Shown here in pieces: positions 26,533 through 38,889 of a DNA stretch of 64,000 nucleotides. The notes beneath the pieces were generated by a model, which saw only the letters and a list, made by a program, of their open reading frames with translations, was not told the origin of the DNA and searched no databases. The DNA lies in assembly GCA_963573385.1 (NCBI GenBank), contig CAUYLG010070438.1, positions 62,001 through 126,000 on the forward strand. Direction: 5' to 3'. The DNA comes from Cacajao melanocephalus (lineage: Eukaryota > Chordata > Mammalia > Primates > Pitheciidae). Position 1 is the first letter of the stretch. Each line of letters opens with the position of its first letter. A program made the translations under genes and the position numbers.

Positions 26533-27207
26533 TTTGTTACTTGTTTTCTGGTTATATTGTGGTCTCCTCTTCCTTCTTTCTTATTTCTGCCTTCCTTTTA
26601 GTGAAGGTGATTTTCTCTGCTGATATAATTTAGTTTTTTGTTTTTTATTTTTTGTAAATCTATTGTATTTTTGTTGTTGTTGTTTGAGGGTACCATGAGG
26701 CTTGTAAATACTATCTTATAGTCCATTATTTTAGGCTGATAACAACTTAACACTATTTGCATAAACAAACAAACAAAAAGGTAGCTAATAAAGATGCTAT
26801 GCCTTAACTTTGTCTCATTCCCCCTATTTTTTTAACTTGTTGTTTCTATTTATGTCTTATTGTACTATGTCTTGAAAAGTTGTTGTAGTTAATATCTTTA
26901 ATTGGTTCATTATTTAGCCTTTCTACTTAAGATAAGAATAGTTTACACACCACAGTTACAATGTTATAATATTCTGTTTTTCTAGGTACTTACTATTACT
27001 AGTGAGTTTCATACCTTCAGATGATTTCTTACCATTCATTAACATCCTTTTCTTTCTGATAGAAGTACTCCCCTTTGCATTTCTTGTAGCACAGTTCTGG
27101 TGTTGATGAAATCCCTCAGCTTTTGTTTGTCTGGGAAAGTATTTCTCCTTCATGTTTGAAGGATATTTTCATTGAATATACTGTTCTAAGGTGAAAGATT
27201 TTTGCCT

Positions 27208-27726
27208 TCAGCACTTTAAATGTATCATACCACTCTCTGTAAGGTTTCCACTGAAAAGTCTGCTACCAGACATATTGGATCTCCATAGTCTTTTATTTGT
27301 TTTTCTTTCTCTTGCTGATTTTAGAATATTTTCTTTATCCTTGACTTTTGGGAGTTTGATTATTAAATGCTTTGAGGTATCCTTTGGGTTAAATCTGATT
27401 GGTGTTCTATAACCTTCTTGTACCTGGATATTGATAACTTTCTTTAGGTTTGGGAAGTTCTCTGTTATTATCTCTTTGAATAAATTTTCTATACCCATAT
27501 CTTTCTCTACCTCTTCTTTAAGGCCAATAACTCTTACATTTGTCCTTTTGAGACTATTTTCTATATCCTGTAGGCATACTTCATTGTTTTTTATTATTTG
27601 TTCCTTTGTCTCCTCTGACTGCGTATTTTCAAATAACCTTTCTTCAAGCTCACTAATTCTTTCTTCTGCTTGATCAATTCTGCTATTTTTAAAACTCTGA
27701 TGCATTCTTTTATGTGCCAATTGCAT
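27208..27726 (-). pseudogene. L1 ORF1p remnant
   Basis: A 172-codon open stretch, the largest L1 frame left here. It has a coiled-coil end (DQAEERISELEERLFE), then NVRVIGLKEEVEKD, FPNLKKVINIQVQEGYRTP and HLIIKLPKVKDKENIL, matching the ORF1p RRM-like domain and start of the C-terminal domain. ORF1p binds L1 RNA as a trimer. The N-terminal part and end of the C-terminal domain are out of frame, so no functional product is expected. Confidence 0.92.
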
Positions 27727-28540
27727 TTTTCAGCTCAATAATTTCTGCTTGATTCTTTTCAATTATTTAAATCTCTTTGTTAAATGTATCTGATAGAATT
27801 CTGAATTTTTTCTGTGTGTTATCTCAAATTTCTTTAAGTTTCCTCAAAGCAGCTATTCTAATTTTTTCTCTCTGAAAGGTCTCTTATCTCTGTTTTTCTA
27901 GGATTGATCCCTGGTGCCTTATTTAGTTCATGTTCTTCTAGATGGTCTTGCTACCTGTAGATGTCTATTTTTGTCTGGGCATTGAAGATTTACATATTTA
28001 TTGTAGTCTTTGCAGCCTGGATTTATTTGTACCTGTCCTTCTTGGAAAAGTTTAGATAGTTGAAAGAACTTGAATGTTGTCACATGAGCTGTGTCTGCTT
28101 TATGGGACACCCAAAGCCCAATAATGCTGTGATTCTTTCAGACTCATAGAGATACTGCCATGATCTTAGACAAGATCTGGAAAAGTTCTAGTTTGAACCA
28201 GTTTTGCTTTCTACTATAATAGGGCAGCACTGAGTTCAATGCCTCACAATTGCTGCCCTCTCTCTCTCCCCAGCACACAGAAATGCCTCTACACCACACC
28301 ACTGCTGCCTCGGGATAGGGGAGGGGTGGCATCTGTGATTCAAACCATTTTTCCTACCTCTTTAGTGCCTCTTTCAGTGAATGAAGTTGAAACCATGTAC
28401 TATGAATGCTTACCTGATTTTTTGTTCTTATAAAGGTGCTTTTTCTGTGCAGATAGTTGTTATAATGGTGCCCCTGTGGGATGGACAATTGGTAAAGACT
28501 TCTATTCTACCTAGCTCTGCCTCCTTCTTCTAGATACAAT

Positions 28541-29721
28541 CTTTATCAATTTTGGCCCTGTACATTGAAAGAGATCCTTCTAAGGTCTCTGTGGAAGTAC
28601 CCTAGTTGTCTGAACATTGGGATGAAAGTTTAAAGACTTGACCTCATTGTCATCTGTTTCAAGTTCTTCACTGCATTTAGAAGCAGCCATTGCATACCAG
28701 GATTCTCATAAATATTACTATTATTGCCATATTAGTCAACTACAGTAGCTACTTGGTTCCCAACACGTTGGTACAATAAGTAGTTACCATAAGCAGTCAC
28801 AGCTGACAGTTTGTCATGTTACTACTGCATGCTATGAATTAGTAGTAGCCCATTTGCCATTGGCAAGGAGTTCAGCATTGTGTTCAAGGGTCCAAAGAAA
28901 ACTAAACTAAGTCCATACAGTTTTGAGGGTCTTTTTCCTGTGACTACTTTCATTCTCAAGTATTGTACCAGTCAGTGTCTAATCAGGAAAATAAATCACA
29001 GTAGGTATATCAACAGAAAAAATATAGACCATTGATTATAAAAGTATTAAAGGGCTGATGAAGAAAAAAAAACAGTAAACGATCATAGAGATAATAACTA
29101 GAGAAAAACAGCTACTGCAAGAGCTGAGGGACAAAGGGAAGGGGTTAAGTTTATCAGAACTAAAAGTTTACAGTATAAATCTCAAGATGCTGGGGCTCAT
29201 ACTACAGAGGACAGGGCATACTTAAATGCTGCTAGTTCCCCAGGAGTTTATAAGAGGAAGCCCAGAGAGCTGAGACTTAGGCCTCAGAAGAGGGGGCATT
29301 GCCTACCTGCTGGTGGTACCTCTGACTGGTCAAAGTAAGCTGGTTTAGGAGTGCTGAAAGAAGTTGAAGGATAGAACTAATTGCTGTCTCCAGGGTGAAA
29401 TAGTCTCAGTAAGCATTATGGATACGTACAGAAGCAAATAAGAAAGCAGACGTACCTTCTTTCCTCCTGTCTTCCATCTCCTTCTAGAGTCCCCAACTGC
29501 AGAACCCACCAGGAGGCCAGACAATAAAGCAGAAAGATTGTTTGCAGACTCCCAGCCCTGGCAGCACAGAGCAGAAACTATAAGGATGTACTTGAAAATA
29601 AAAGGCAGCAGCCTAATAACCAGTACAAATATGCCTTGCAAGAACTGAAACAAGAAAAATAAAAAATTTGTATGTTCTGATCATTAAATTTTTAATGAAA
29701 GAGATTCAAAAATCTTTCTCT
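28541..29721. other. Unassigned sequence, possibly an old interspersed repeat at 28960-29640
   Basis: The part from 'CAGTGTCTAATCAGGAAAAT' onward has the look of a dispersed mammalian repeat (inferred; I cannot name it). A 102-codon minus frame (29345-29653) has no recognisable domain. Confidence 0.4.
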
Positions 29722-30010
29722 AGCCCAGGCATGGTGGTTCACATTTGTAATTCCAGCACTTTGGGAGGCTGAAGAGGACAGATTGCTTGAGCTCAGGAGT
29801 TTGAGACCACCCTGAAAATATGAACCCTGTCCCTATAACAAATACAAAAATTAACCAAGCACGGTGGCATGCCTGTGGTCCCAGCTGCCTGGGAAACTAA
29901 AATGGGAGTATTGCCTGAGCCCTGGAGTTGAGGCTACAGTGAGCTATGGTTGTGCCACTGCACTCCAGCCTGGGTCACAGTGCAAGAGCCTTTCAAAAAA
30001 AAAAAAAAAA
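29722..30010 (+). mobile_element. Alu element, sense, older copy
   Basis: AGCCCAGGCATGGTGGTTCA to CACAGTGCAAGAGCC then an A run. Several substitutions indicate an older subfamily. It is followed immediately by a second Alu. Confidence 0.93.
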
Positions 30011-31110
<1,100 letters not shown>

Positions 31111-31299
31111 TTTTTTAAACCACTATTCAGAAGTTTGGAGGTCAACAACAAGCAGTCAGAAACTGGTGAAGAGTCAAACATGAAAGACAGAAACTGTTCT
31201 GCATATGTTTTTGCCCAAAGATTCCCTGTGGTCCACATGGAATGAGTCAGCTAGAAGACAAACAGAAAGGTTCTGGTTTACTAGCTTAAGGAGTAAAAA

Positions 31300-32354
31300 A
31301 AAATGGGCAGTCAAAAATAACCAGAGCAGCTATGTAGTAAAAGGTAAAATCCTAGAAAAGAGTAAGAAATGAAGATGACCCCCAAACCTATGTATAATTT
31401 CACCCAAAACCCTGACCAACTCCTGAACTGCACATATGTGAGAGAGATCCTAAGGAGAACAATGGAAACAACAGCCATAAGACTAGACTGAAAGAACAAG
31501 CAAGGATTTAAACTTACCTATTCCAGGGAGATGGTTTAAAGCTGGGCCCAGCCAAGTTAACTACTTGCTAAAACAAAAATAATATTCTTCAAAAAAAAAG
31601 ATAACAGAATCCAGAATCTCTATATCTTATCAGCAATGTCTGGTATACAGTAAACAATTAGTAGATATGGGAGGGAATTTTTAAAATGCAAGAAAAACAT
31701 TTAATGTTGTCTATAGAAACCAAATACCAGATGATCTAGATGTTAGCATTAGCAGACAAGTACTTCAAGAAGCCATTATAAATATGTTCAAGGACTTTAA
31801 GAAATTAATGTCATAATGAATAAATAGGAATCTCAACAGAGAAATGGAAACTATAGAAATGGTCCAAATGAGAATTTTAGAATTGAAAATTGCAATATCT
31901 GAAATGAAAAGATGATTAGATCGCTTAACAGCACATTGGAGACAATGAAAGATGAGGCCAGCAAGCTTGGATACTCATTAGAAAGTATCCAATCTGGACA
32001 AAAAAAAAAGGAAAAGTCTTCTGAGGAAGGAACAGAACCTCAGTCACCTGCAGGACAATATTGAGATGTCTAACATATGCATAATTAGAGTCCCAGAAGG
32101 CAAGGAGAGAAAGAATGGGGAAGAATAAATATTCAAAGACATATGGTCAAAATTTTTCCAAATTTATGTGAAAAACATTAACCTCTAGATTTAAAGAGTT
32201 CAACAAACCATAGGAAGATTAGTTACAATGAAAAGCACATCGACAAATTTTAATAAAACTGTTGGAAACTAATGATAAACAGATAATCTTGAAAGCAGTC
32301 AGAGGAAAATGATATATTACAGAGAACCAACAAGAGAAATCATGGCTGTCACAG

Positions 32355-32386
<32 letters not shown>

Positions 32387-32545
32387 CAAAAAAACAGTGA
32401 AAGCCAGAAGACAATGGAAAGATATCTTTAAAGGGCCAAAAGGAAAGAAAAACTACCATCCCAGAATTCCATATCAGGGAAAATATATTTCAAAAATGAT
32501 GGTTGAGATCAAAGAATATTTCCAAATATACGTACATTTAATATA
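31300..32545 (+). mobile_element. L1M fragment, 5' part and ORF1, sense
   Basis: Contains AGCTGGGCCCAGCCAAGTTA, AATCTCTATATCTTATCAGC, GAGAAATGGAAACTATAGAA, ATTAGAGTCCCAGAAGGCAA and GCCAGAAGACAATGGAAAG, the ordered landmarks of L1M ORF1. No frame remains open. The keratin pseudogene begins at its right end. Confidence 0.82.
32357..32395 (+). repeat. (CAAAA)n simple repeat
   Basis: Alternating CAAAA/CAAAAA units within the L1M ORF1 remnant. Confidence 0.9.
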
Positions 32546-32565
32546 TGACAGACGGTTGTTGGCAA

Positions 32566-33938
32566 AGCCTGAGTCCTGTCCTCCCACTCTCCTCCCTGGA
32601 CAGCATGAGCTTCAGCACTCGCTCCACCTTCTCCAACAACTACTGGTCCCTGGGCCCCTTCCAGGTGCCCAGCTACAGCATCCAGCTGGTCAGCAACATG
32701 GCAAGCGTCTATGCAGGCGATGGGGGCTCTGGTTCCTGGATCTCTGTATCCCACTCCACCAGCTTCTGGGGCATCATGAAGTCTGGGGGCCTGGCTACAG
32801 GGATGGCCAGGGGTCTAGCAGGAATGGTCCAAAATGAGAAGGAAACCATGCAAAGACTGAACAACTGCCTGGCCTCCTACCTGGACAGAGTGAGGAGCAT
32901 AGAGACCAAGAACCGGAAGCTGGGCAGCAAAATCCGGGAGCACCTGGAGAAAAAGGTACCCCAGGTCAGAGACTGGAGCCAGTACTTCAAGACCATTGAT
33001 GACCTGAGGGCTCAGACCTTTGCAAATACTGTGGACAATGCCAACATCATTCTGCAGATTGACAATGCCCGACTTGCTGCTGATGACTTTAGAGTCAAGT
33101 ATGAGGCAGAGCTGGCCATGAGCCAGTCTGTGGAGAGTGACATCCATGGACTCCACAAGGTCACTGATGACACCAATGTCACTCAGCTCCAGCTGGAGAC
33201 AGAGATAGAGGCTGTCAAGGAGGAGCTGCCCTCCATGAAGAAGAACCACAAGAGGAAGTAAAAGGCCTACAAGCCCAGATTGCCAGCTCTGGGTTGGCCG
33301 GGGAGGTAGATGCCCCCAAATCCCACGACCTCACCAAGATCATGGCAGATATCTGGGCCCAATATGACCAGCTGTCTCAGAAGAACTGAGAGGAGTTCAA
33401 CAAGTACTGATCTCAGCAGACTGAGGAGAGCACTACAGTGGCCCAAATGCAGACTGCCAAGGTGTGACTCTCACAGAGCTGAGACATACAGTCCAATCCT
33501 TGGAGATTGACCTGGACTACATGAGAAATCTGAAGGCCAGCTTGGAGAATAGCCTGAGGGAGGTGGAGGCCTATTATACCCTGCAGATGGAGCAGCTTAA
33601 TGGGATCCTGCTGCACCTGGAGTCAGAGCTGGCACAGACCCGGGCAGAGGGACAGCGTCAGGCCCAGGAGCACGAGGCCCTGCTGAACATCAAGGTCAAG
33701 CTGGAGGCTGAGATCGCCAGCTACTGCCACCTACTGAATGATGGCGACGACTTCAGTTTTGGTGATGCCCTGGACAGCAGCAGCTTCATGCAAACCATCC
33801 AAAAGACCACCACCCACTGGATAGTGGATGGCAAAGTGGTGTGTGAGACCAATGACACCAAAGTTCTGAGACATTAAGCTAGCAGAAGCAGGGTACCTTT
33901 GGGGAGCAGAAAGCCATAAAAGTTCAGAGGTCATTGGA
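32566..33938 (+). pseudogene. KRT18P: Processed pseudogene of keratin 18 (type I intermediate filament)
   Basis: An intronless copy of KRT18 mRNA: 5' UTR remnant from AGCCTGAGTCCTGTCC, start codon at 32605, 3' UTR to about 33938 with CATAAA in place of AATAAA and a trace of A tail. Translation gives head ([10 protein letters not shown]...), rod start [16 protein letters not shown], coil regions, rod end EAEIASYCHLLNDGDDF and tail ending DTKVLRH at 33877. Breaks: a 1-bp loss near 33250 causing a stop at 33259-33261; in the true frame, stops at 33387-33389 and 33408-33410; about 13 bp lost near 33460, after which the frame runs open to 33877. Two codons are also lost near residue 75. The parental protein (430 residues) pairs with keratin 8 in simple epithelia; this copy cannot encode it. 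Which of the many KRT18 pseudogenes this is cannot be told. Confidence 0.97.
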
Positions 33939-34139
33939 GAAAAATGTATTTTATATGTATACATAGCAGAGGTGTTATTGCAGATCAATGAGAACCGACA
34001 GACTTGTCAATAAATGATTTAAAGTAACTACATATACATTTGGAAAAAAGAAATTGGATACTTGACTCACACCATACACAAAAACTAATTCAGGATGGAT
34101 TAAAGACCTAAGGATAAAAAGCATAGCAATACAGTGTTT

Positions 34140-34725
34140 CACACAGGATATAAAACCATCAGTCCCAAACTAGTCACTGAGGTTCCCCCAGGACACTGCA
34201 TTGAACTCACAGTGGTGCCACAGGATATTTTAAATTTTGGGAGAAAACACAGGGATCATTTACACCTGTGAGACACTGAATAAATGATTATCTCTAGACA
34301 TTTGCAGTATTAAATCAAGCAACAGTCCCCTCAATGGCATCAAATCATTGCAAAGCTAGAGTTTCATCAGTTGCTGTAATAGCAAGCAAATACCCCACAA
34401 AAATCAATATGAAATAGGAAATCTGAATGGTAATATCTAGTCATATTCTAAAACTTGAGAAGTTGTACAGTGCCCAACAGGTAACACATCCCTTTAGTAA
34501 GTAAATGTGATCATTTAAGGATGAAAGCATTCATTATTATTCTTTCAATCAATTTTATTTTTTCAAATGACTACCAAGTTGTTAGAAGATAAATGATTAT
34601 TAAGTTGCTTGTAACTGACTACCTAATAAATGGAAATGTTGGGTATTTCTTTTAACCTAGGCATTCCATGAAAAAATAACTGACAAACAAGGGCATCATG
34701 AACTGAGAAAGTTGAGAAGCTCTGA
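34140..34725. other. Unidentified ~585-bp block inside the L1M copy
   Basis: L1 homology stops after TACAGTGTTTCACACAGG and resumes around GTGACTTCAGTGTGG. The block between is A/T-rich, has no open frame, and I cannot assign it to a named family. It could be a DNA transposon piece or diverged L1; no clear terminal repeats were found. Confidence 0.5.
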
Positions 34726-35105
34726 TATCAGAGAATATATATATGTGACTTCAGTGTGGAAAAGAATTTCTTAAACAAGAGACAGAAAGTACTAATCATA
34801 AAGAAACTAAAACATAAATTCAAATTCCTTAAAATTAAGAACTTCTGTTCATTAAACAACACCATAAAGATACTAAAAAGGCAAGTCTCAGAGTGGGAAA
34901 AAATATAAATCATGAATAAAACTAACAAAAGACTCTCTTCAAAATACATAAAAATTCCTAAAAATCTGTAAGGTAAAGAAAACTTTACAGAAAATGGGCA
35001 AAAGGCTTAGACACATCATAAAATAGGAAATTCACATGGCAAATAAAAATGAAAAGTGCTCCTTCTCATTAGGAATCAATAAAATACAAATTCAAATCAT
35101 AATAA

Positions 35106-36404
35106 GAAATATAAAACTATAAAATTTCTAGAAGAAAACTTAAGAAAAAGTCTTCATGATTTGGGGTAAGCAAATAATTTTTAGATAAGGCACAAAAAAG
35201 TCAAAGCATAAAAAAATGATAAATTGGACTTCATCAAAATTAAAAACTTTTTTTTTTTTGGTAGAGGCAGGGTCTCACTATGTTGCCCAGATTGGTCTCA
35301 AACTCCTGGCTTCAAGAAATCCTCCTGCCTCAGTTTCCCAAACTGCTGAGATTATAGACGTGAGCCATCAAGTCAGGGAAAAACTTCTCCTCAAAAGACA
35401 CTCTTAAGAAAATAAGAATACAAGCCATGGACTGGAAGAAAGTATTTGTAAAATACATATCTGATAAAGAACTTGTATCCAGCATATATAAAGAACTCAT
35501 CAATTCTAAGTAAACAATTCAATTTAAAAATGGTAAAATATTTAAACAGACACTTTATCAAAGAAGAGATACAAATGGCTAACAAGCAAGCAAAAAGATG
35601 GTCAACATCATTAGCCACCGTTTTACATTATTTAAATGTAAATTAAAATATGAGCTACCACTGCACACAGGCACACACACCCAAGAATAGCTAAAAATGT
35701 AAAAGACTGAATATACCAAGTGTTGACAAGAATGTGAGGCAACCAGAACCCTCACAGACTGCTGGTATGTAGAATTTAAAGTGACTTAAAAAAAAACACT
35801 TTGGAAAACCATTGGTGATTTCTTATTAAGTTAAAATTATACCAGCCCTATGACCCAATAATGCCACCCCTACACATCCATTCAAGAGAACATATATCAA
35901 CAAAAAGACTCATTGTATGTGTTAGAAGCTCTGTTCATCATTACCAAAACCTGGAAACACTCCAAAAGCCCATCAACAAGAGAATGAATAAACTGTGATT
36001 TGTGTATGCAATGGAATACTACTCTGCAATGAAAAGGAACAAACTGCCAATGCATGCAGCAATATGAATGAATCTCAAAAGCATTCCGCTAAGTGAAAGA
36101 AACCAGACACAAAAGAATGTGTTCTAGTTGGTTCCACCGGAAAAGGCAAAACTATAGTGACAGAAAGCAAATCAGTGACAGGAGCAGGGGACTGACTGTA
36201 AAGGGACATGAGGGAACTTTCTGAGCTGATGTAAATGCATCTGATTACAGTGGTGACTGTATGACAGCATGCAGTTGTCAAAACTCATCCAACTGTGCAC
36301 TTCAAAGAGGGGATTATTTTACTGTTTGTTAATTATACCTCAATAATTGTAAAGGTTTAAAATATTTAATTAAGGATTTAATTTTAAAAATTTTAATTAA
36401 GAAA
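35106..36404 (+). mobile_element. Second L1M copy nested in the first
   Basis: A second pass through the same part of ORF2: TAAATTGGACTTCATCAAAA (35220) repeats a stage already seen at 34830, then AAAGAACTCATCAATTCTAA, CAATGGAATACTACTCTGC and a 3' UTR ending TTAATTATACCTCAATAA with an A-rich tail. The outer L1 resumes at 36405 where it left off near 35100. This order shows nesting. Confidence 0.8.
35250..35378 (-). mobile_element. Free Alu monomer (FLAM-like), antisense
   Basis: About 130 bp: T run, AGGCAGGGTCTCACTATG, CTCCTGGCTTCAAGAAATCC and GTGAGCCATCAAGTCAGGG, a single Alu arm. AAAAACTT flanks it at 35242-35249 and 35379-35386. Older than dimeric Alus by family knowledge. Confidence 0.88.
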
Positions 36405-36499
36405 AAACCACAATGAGCTACCCTTAAACACCCATCAGACTGGTGATACATTTTTAAAGTCTGTTGATATCAAAGGCTGGCAAGGATAAACAGTGTAGT

Positions 36500-36788
36500 A
36501 ACCGTTGCAGTTTGAGTTCCCAGGAAGCAAACTCTGAGGCAGAGTTTGGTGTAGGAGATGTTTATTAGGGATCAACTCCCATGAAAGGAGAGGAGAAGCA
36601 GGAAGAGGCAGAGGAACCCAGACAGACCACTCTGGAGCCAGTGTTGCCCATCAGAATCGTCCCACAGTGGTGCACAGTGGCCAAGCCTTCCCACCTCCAC
36701 CCCACATAGCCATGGAATCCGGGCTGTCCCAGTTTTCCTGGAAGGAGAATCTGCACAGCACACCTTTGGGTCTACCATGGAAACATGC
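36500..36788. other. Unidentified ~290-bp insert in L1M
   Basis: L1 homology breaks after GGATAAACAGTGTAG and resumes at ACTCTGCTGATGG (36790). The insert starts near AGTTTGAGTTCCCAGGAAGC and is more G/C-rich than the L1. It looks like a dispersed repeat I cannot name. Confidence 0.5.
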
Positions 36789-37400
36789 ATACTCTGCTGA
36801 TGGTATTGCAATATAGTACAAGCATTTTGGACCCCAGTTTGATAAAGGTGAGGATGCATGTGACCTATGACTCAGCATTCTGCTACTAGGTATGCATCCT
36901 AGTGAAACACAAGCCCATGTACACCTAGATAAATATTCATCACAGCACTATCCGAAAGGGCCCCAAACTAGAAACAGCTCAAAAGTTCATCAGTGCTAGA
37001 ACACATATGTAAATTCATATCGTGGAATAATCAATAAAGTATCACAGGTCAATAAAAGTACATCTGCATATACATATAAAATGTACACAACTTTATAAAT
37101 CAGTGAAAAATGAACTAGCTACACCAGTAAGCAAAAACATGGATAAATCACATTAACATAACATTAAGAAAAACGAAAGGCACAAAAGTGTACGTAAGCG
37201 ATGATGTCACCCATATACAGATTTAAAATGGGCAAACCATATGGTTTGGAAACGAATATATAAGTTATAAATCTATGAGGAAAAGCAATGGAATCATTTG
37301 CACAGAAGTCAGGAGAGCGGTTACTCTAGAGGAAGTGGGTGTACTGATTCAAGGATGCACGTGCCCCAGTGCTAAGTGGGAACTGCAGTGTTCATTTCAG

Positions 37401-38039
37401 GCCTAAACAGCAACGGAAAACTCCAGGGTAAGACGCAAAGGACAAGATGCGTGGGCAAGAGCAAGGCGTGTGTGGGTCTGTTGTACTCAAGGACCCTGTG
37501 AGGAACTAGAAGGAGCCACCGTAAGAGGCTCCACAGGCAGCTGTGGCTCCAGCAGCAGCAGCAGCAGCAGCAGTGAAACCCAGCTCCAGGCTTCAAAGAT
37601 TAGCACAGGCATTTTCCAGGATCCCTAGGGCAGGACAAGTGTTCCCTCCCACTGTGATGCAGAAGCAGGATGCACTGCAGTGCAGCCCAAGCCAGGAACC
37701 TGGGAGTGCCCCCTGACTTTCTCCTTTCCGGGCTCCATATCCTTTAGCATCCATTATCTCATTTAAACAGTCAAGAGCTATTTAAGCCTTCAACCCACAC
37801 TGCTAACAGTTACCATGACTCAGAAGATTAATCCACCCCCATTTACCAACAAGAGACTGTTCTGGCAGCAGGTGAGCTCACCTCAGTTTGGACAGGCTGC
37901 AGGAGAGGGTACAAGTGATCAGGTTCTTATTCCAGACTAAGATGAGGAACCCACTGTTTCCCACTGCCAGCCCCCTCTCATTTTCTTGTGTGCCATCTCC
38001 CTTGCTTATAAAAGATAACCTTCCCCACTGCCCCCCAGG
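37401..38039. other. Unassigned sequence containing a CAG repeat
   Basis: No gene or family recognised apart from the trinucleotide run at 37550-37573. The minus frame at 37372-37596 reads the repeat as polycysteine-like residues and is not credible as a protein. Confidence 0.5.
37550..37573 (+). repeat. (CAG)8 trinucleotide repeat
   Basis: Eight uninterrupted CAG units after GGCTC. No surrounding coding frame is supported. Confidence 0.95.
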
Positions 38040-38225
38040 TAATAAGTAACATTAAATTTGCCTCTCCTGTGGATGAGACACAGAACTGGAAGTTTCGCAG
38101 ACGTATTTATTCATCTCAACACCATTTTACTGATAAGCAAAACAGCAGAGCTCAGAGTATTGAGGTAACCTACACAAGGTCACACAGCTGCTTAGTAAAG
38201 AGCAAGAAAGAACTCAAACCACACC
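38040..38225 (-). mobile_element. MIR element, antisense
   Basis: CACCATTTTACTGATAAGC, GAGGTAACCTACACAAGGTC and ACACAGCTGCTTAGTAAAG follow the reverse-complement MIR order. Confidence 0.78.
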
Positions 38226-38889
38226 AGATAACCAACTGAGTTCTCCTCCAACCTCGCACTTTTATGCCACACCCTTCCTCCATGGAGAAATTGACTTGCT
38301 GCTACCTCAAGAAAACGTCCACCTGACCTTCCAGTCTAACTGGCTGTCTTGTCTGTTAAGAGCCATCACCCTCCCCAAGTTCCTCCATAAAACCAAGAGG
38401 TTTTCTCCATCATACCCCAACACAAATACTTTCACATGCTGAAAAACGTAATTCACTCCATCCCTCCCTACTCTCTTTTCTGCTTAATTTTTATGACACC
38501 CTTGCTGGTAACAGTACGGGGCTCACTCCATCCTTATTTATGTATTTGCTGAGGAAGCAGTGGATGGAGCTTGGTGGCTGCAGGTTTTGCAGGTGAAATC
38601 CATAAAAACTCAGCAAGTCTGATGACTTGGGGGAAAACTATTTTCAAGAGGGCATGATGTTCAGGAGTTTTCAGCTCCAAGGAACCAGGTCAGTGTGCAA
38701 GCAAAGGACACAGGTCAGCTGCACACACTTGGGGCGTCGCCTACCAGGCTCTCTCAGGCTGGGGACAGTATCCCACCAGGGCCCACTGAGCATGCCCTGA
38801 CCCCAGACCCCCTCCCAAAGCACAAGTTCATATTCACTGAGATTGCCACCACACCCATCAAGCCCTGAATCACACATGTGACTCACTTG
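38226..38889. other. Unassigned, apparently unique sequence
   Basis: No repeat recognised. It leads into the enhancer-like block and may contain conserved DNA near 38530-38660 (TTATTTATGTATTTGCTGAG). Evidence is weak. Confidence 0.4.

Larger units (their letters stand above)
33939..37400 (+). mobile_element. L1M copy (late ORF2 and 3' region), interrupted several times
   Basis: Sense L1 landmarks run in order: GCAGATCAATGAGAACC and TACTTGACTCACACCATAC (about 33980-34080), TCAGTGTGGAAAAGAATTTC (34750), AATTAAGAACTTCTGTTC (34835), AACCACAATGAGCTACCC (36410), then GATGGTATTGCAATATAGTA (36800) and a 3' region to about 37400. Gaps in this order are filled by an unidentified block (34140-34725), a second L1 (35106-36404) and another block (36500-36788). 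No frame is open. Confidence 0.75.

Noticed and set aside
23688..27726. L1 ORF1 and ORF2 open stretches as live coding sequence
   Set aside because: Frames are short, separated by many stops and indels, and an Alu interrupts ORF2. The element is dead.
32545..33261. 238-codon open frame as a functional keratin gene
   Set aside because: It is the 5' part of an intronless KRT18 copy, ended by a 1-bp deletion, with more stops and a ~13-bp loss downstream.
37372..37596. Polycysteine-containing frame
   Set aside because: Translation of the CAG repeat on the minus strand.
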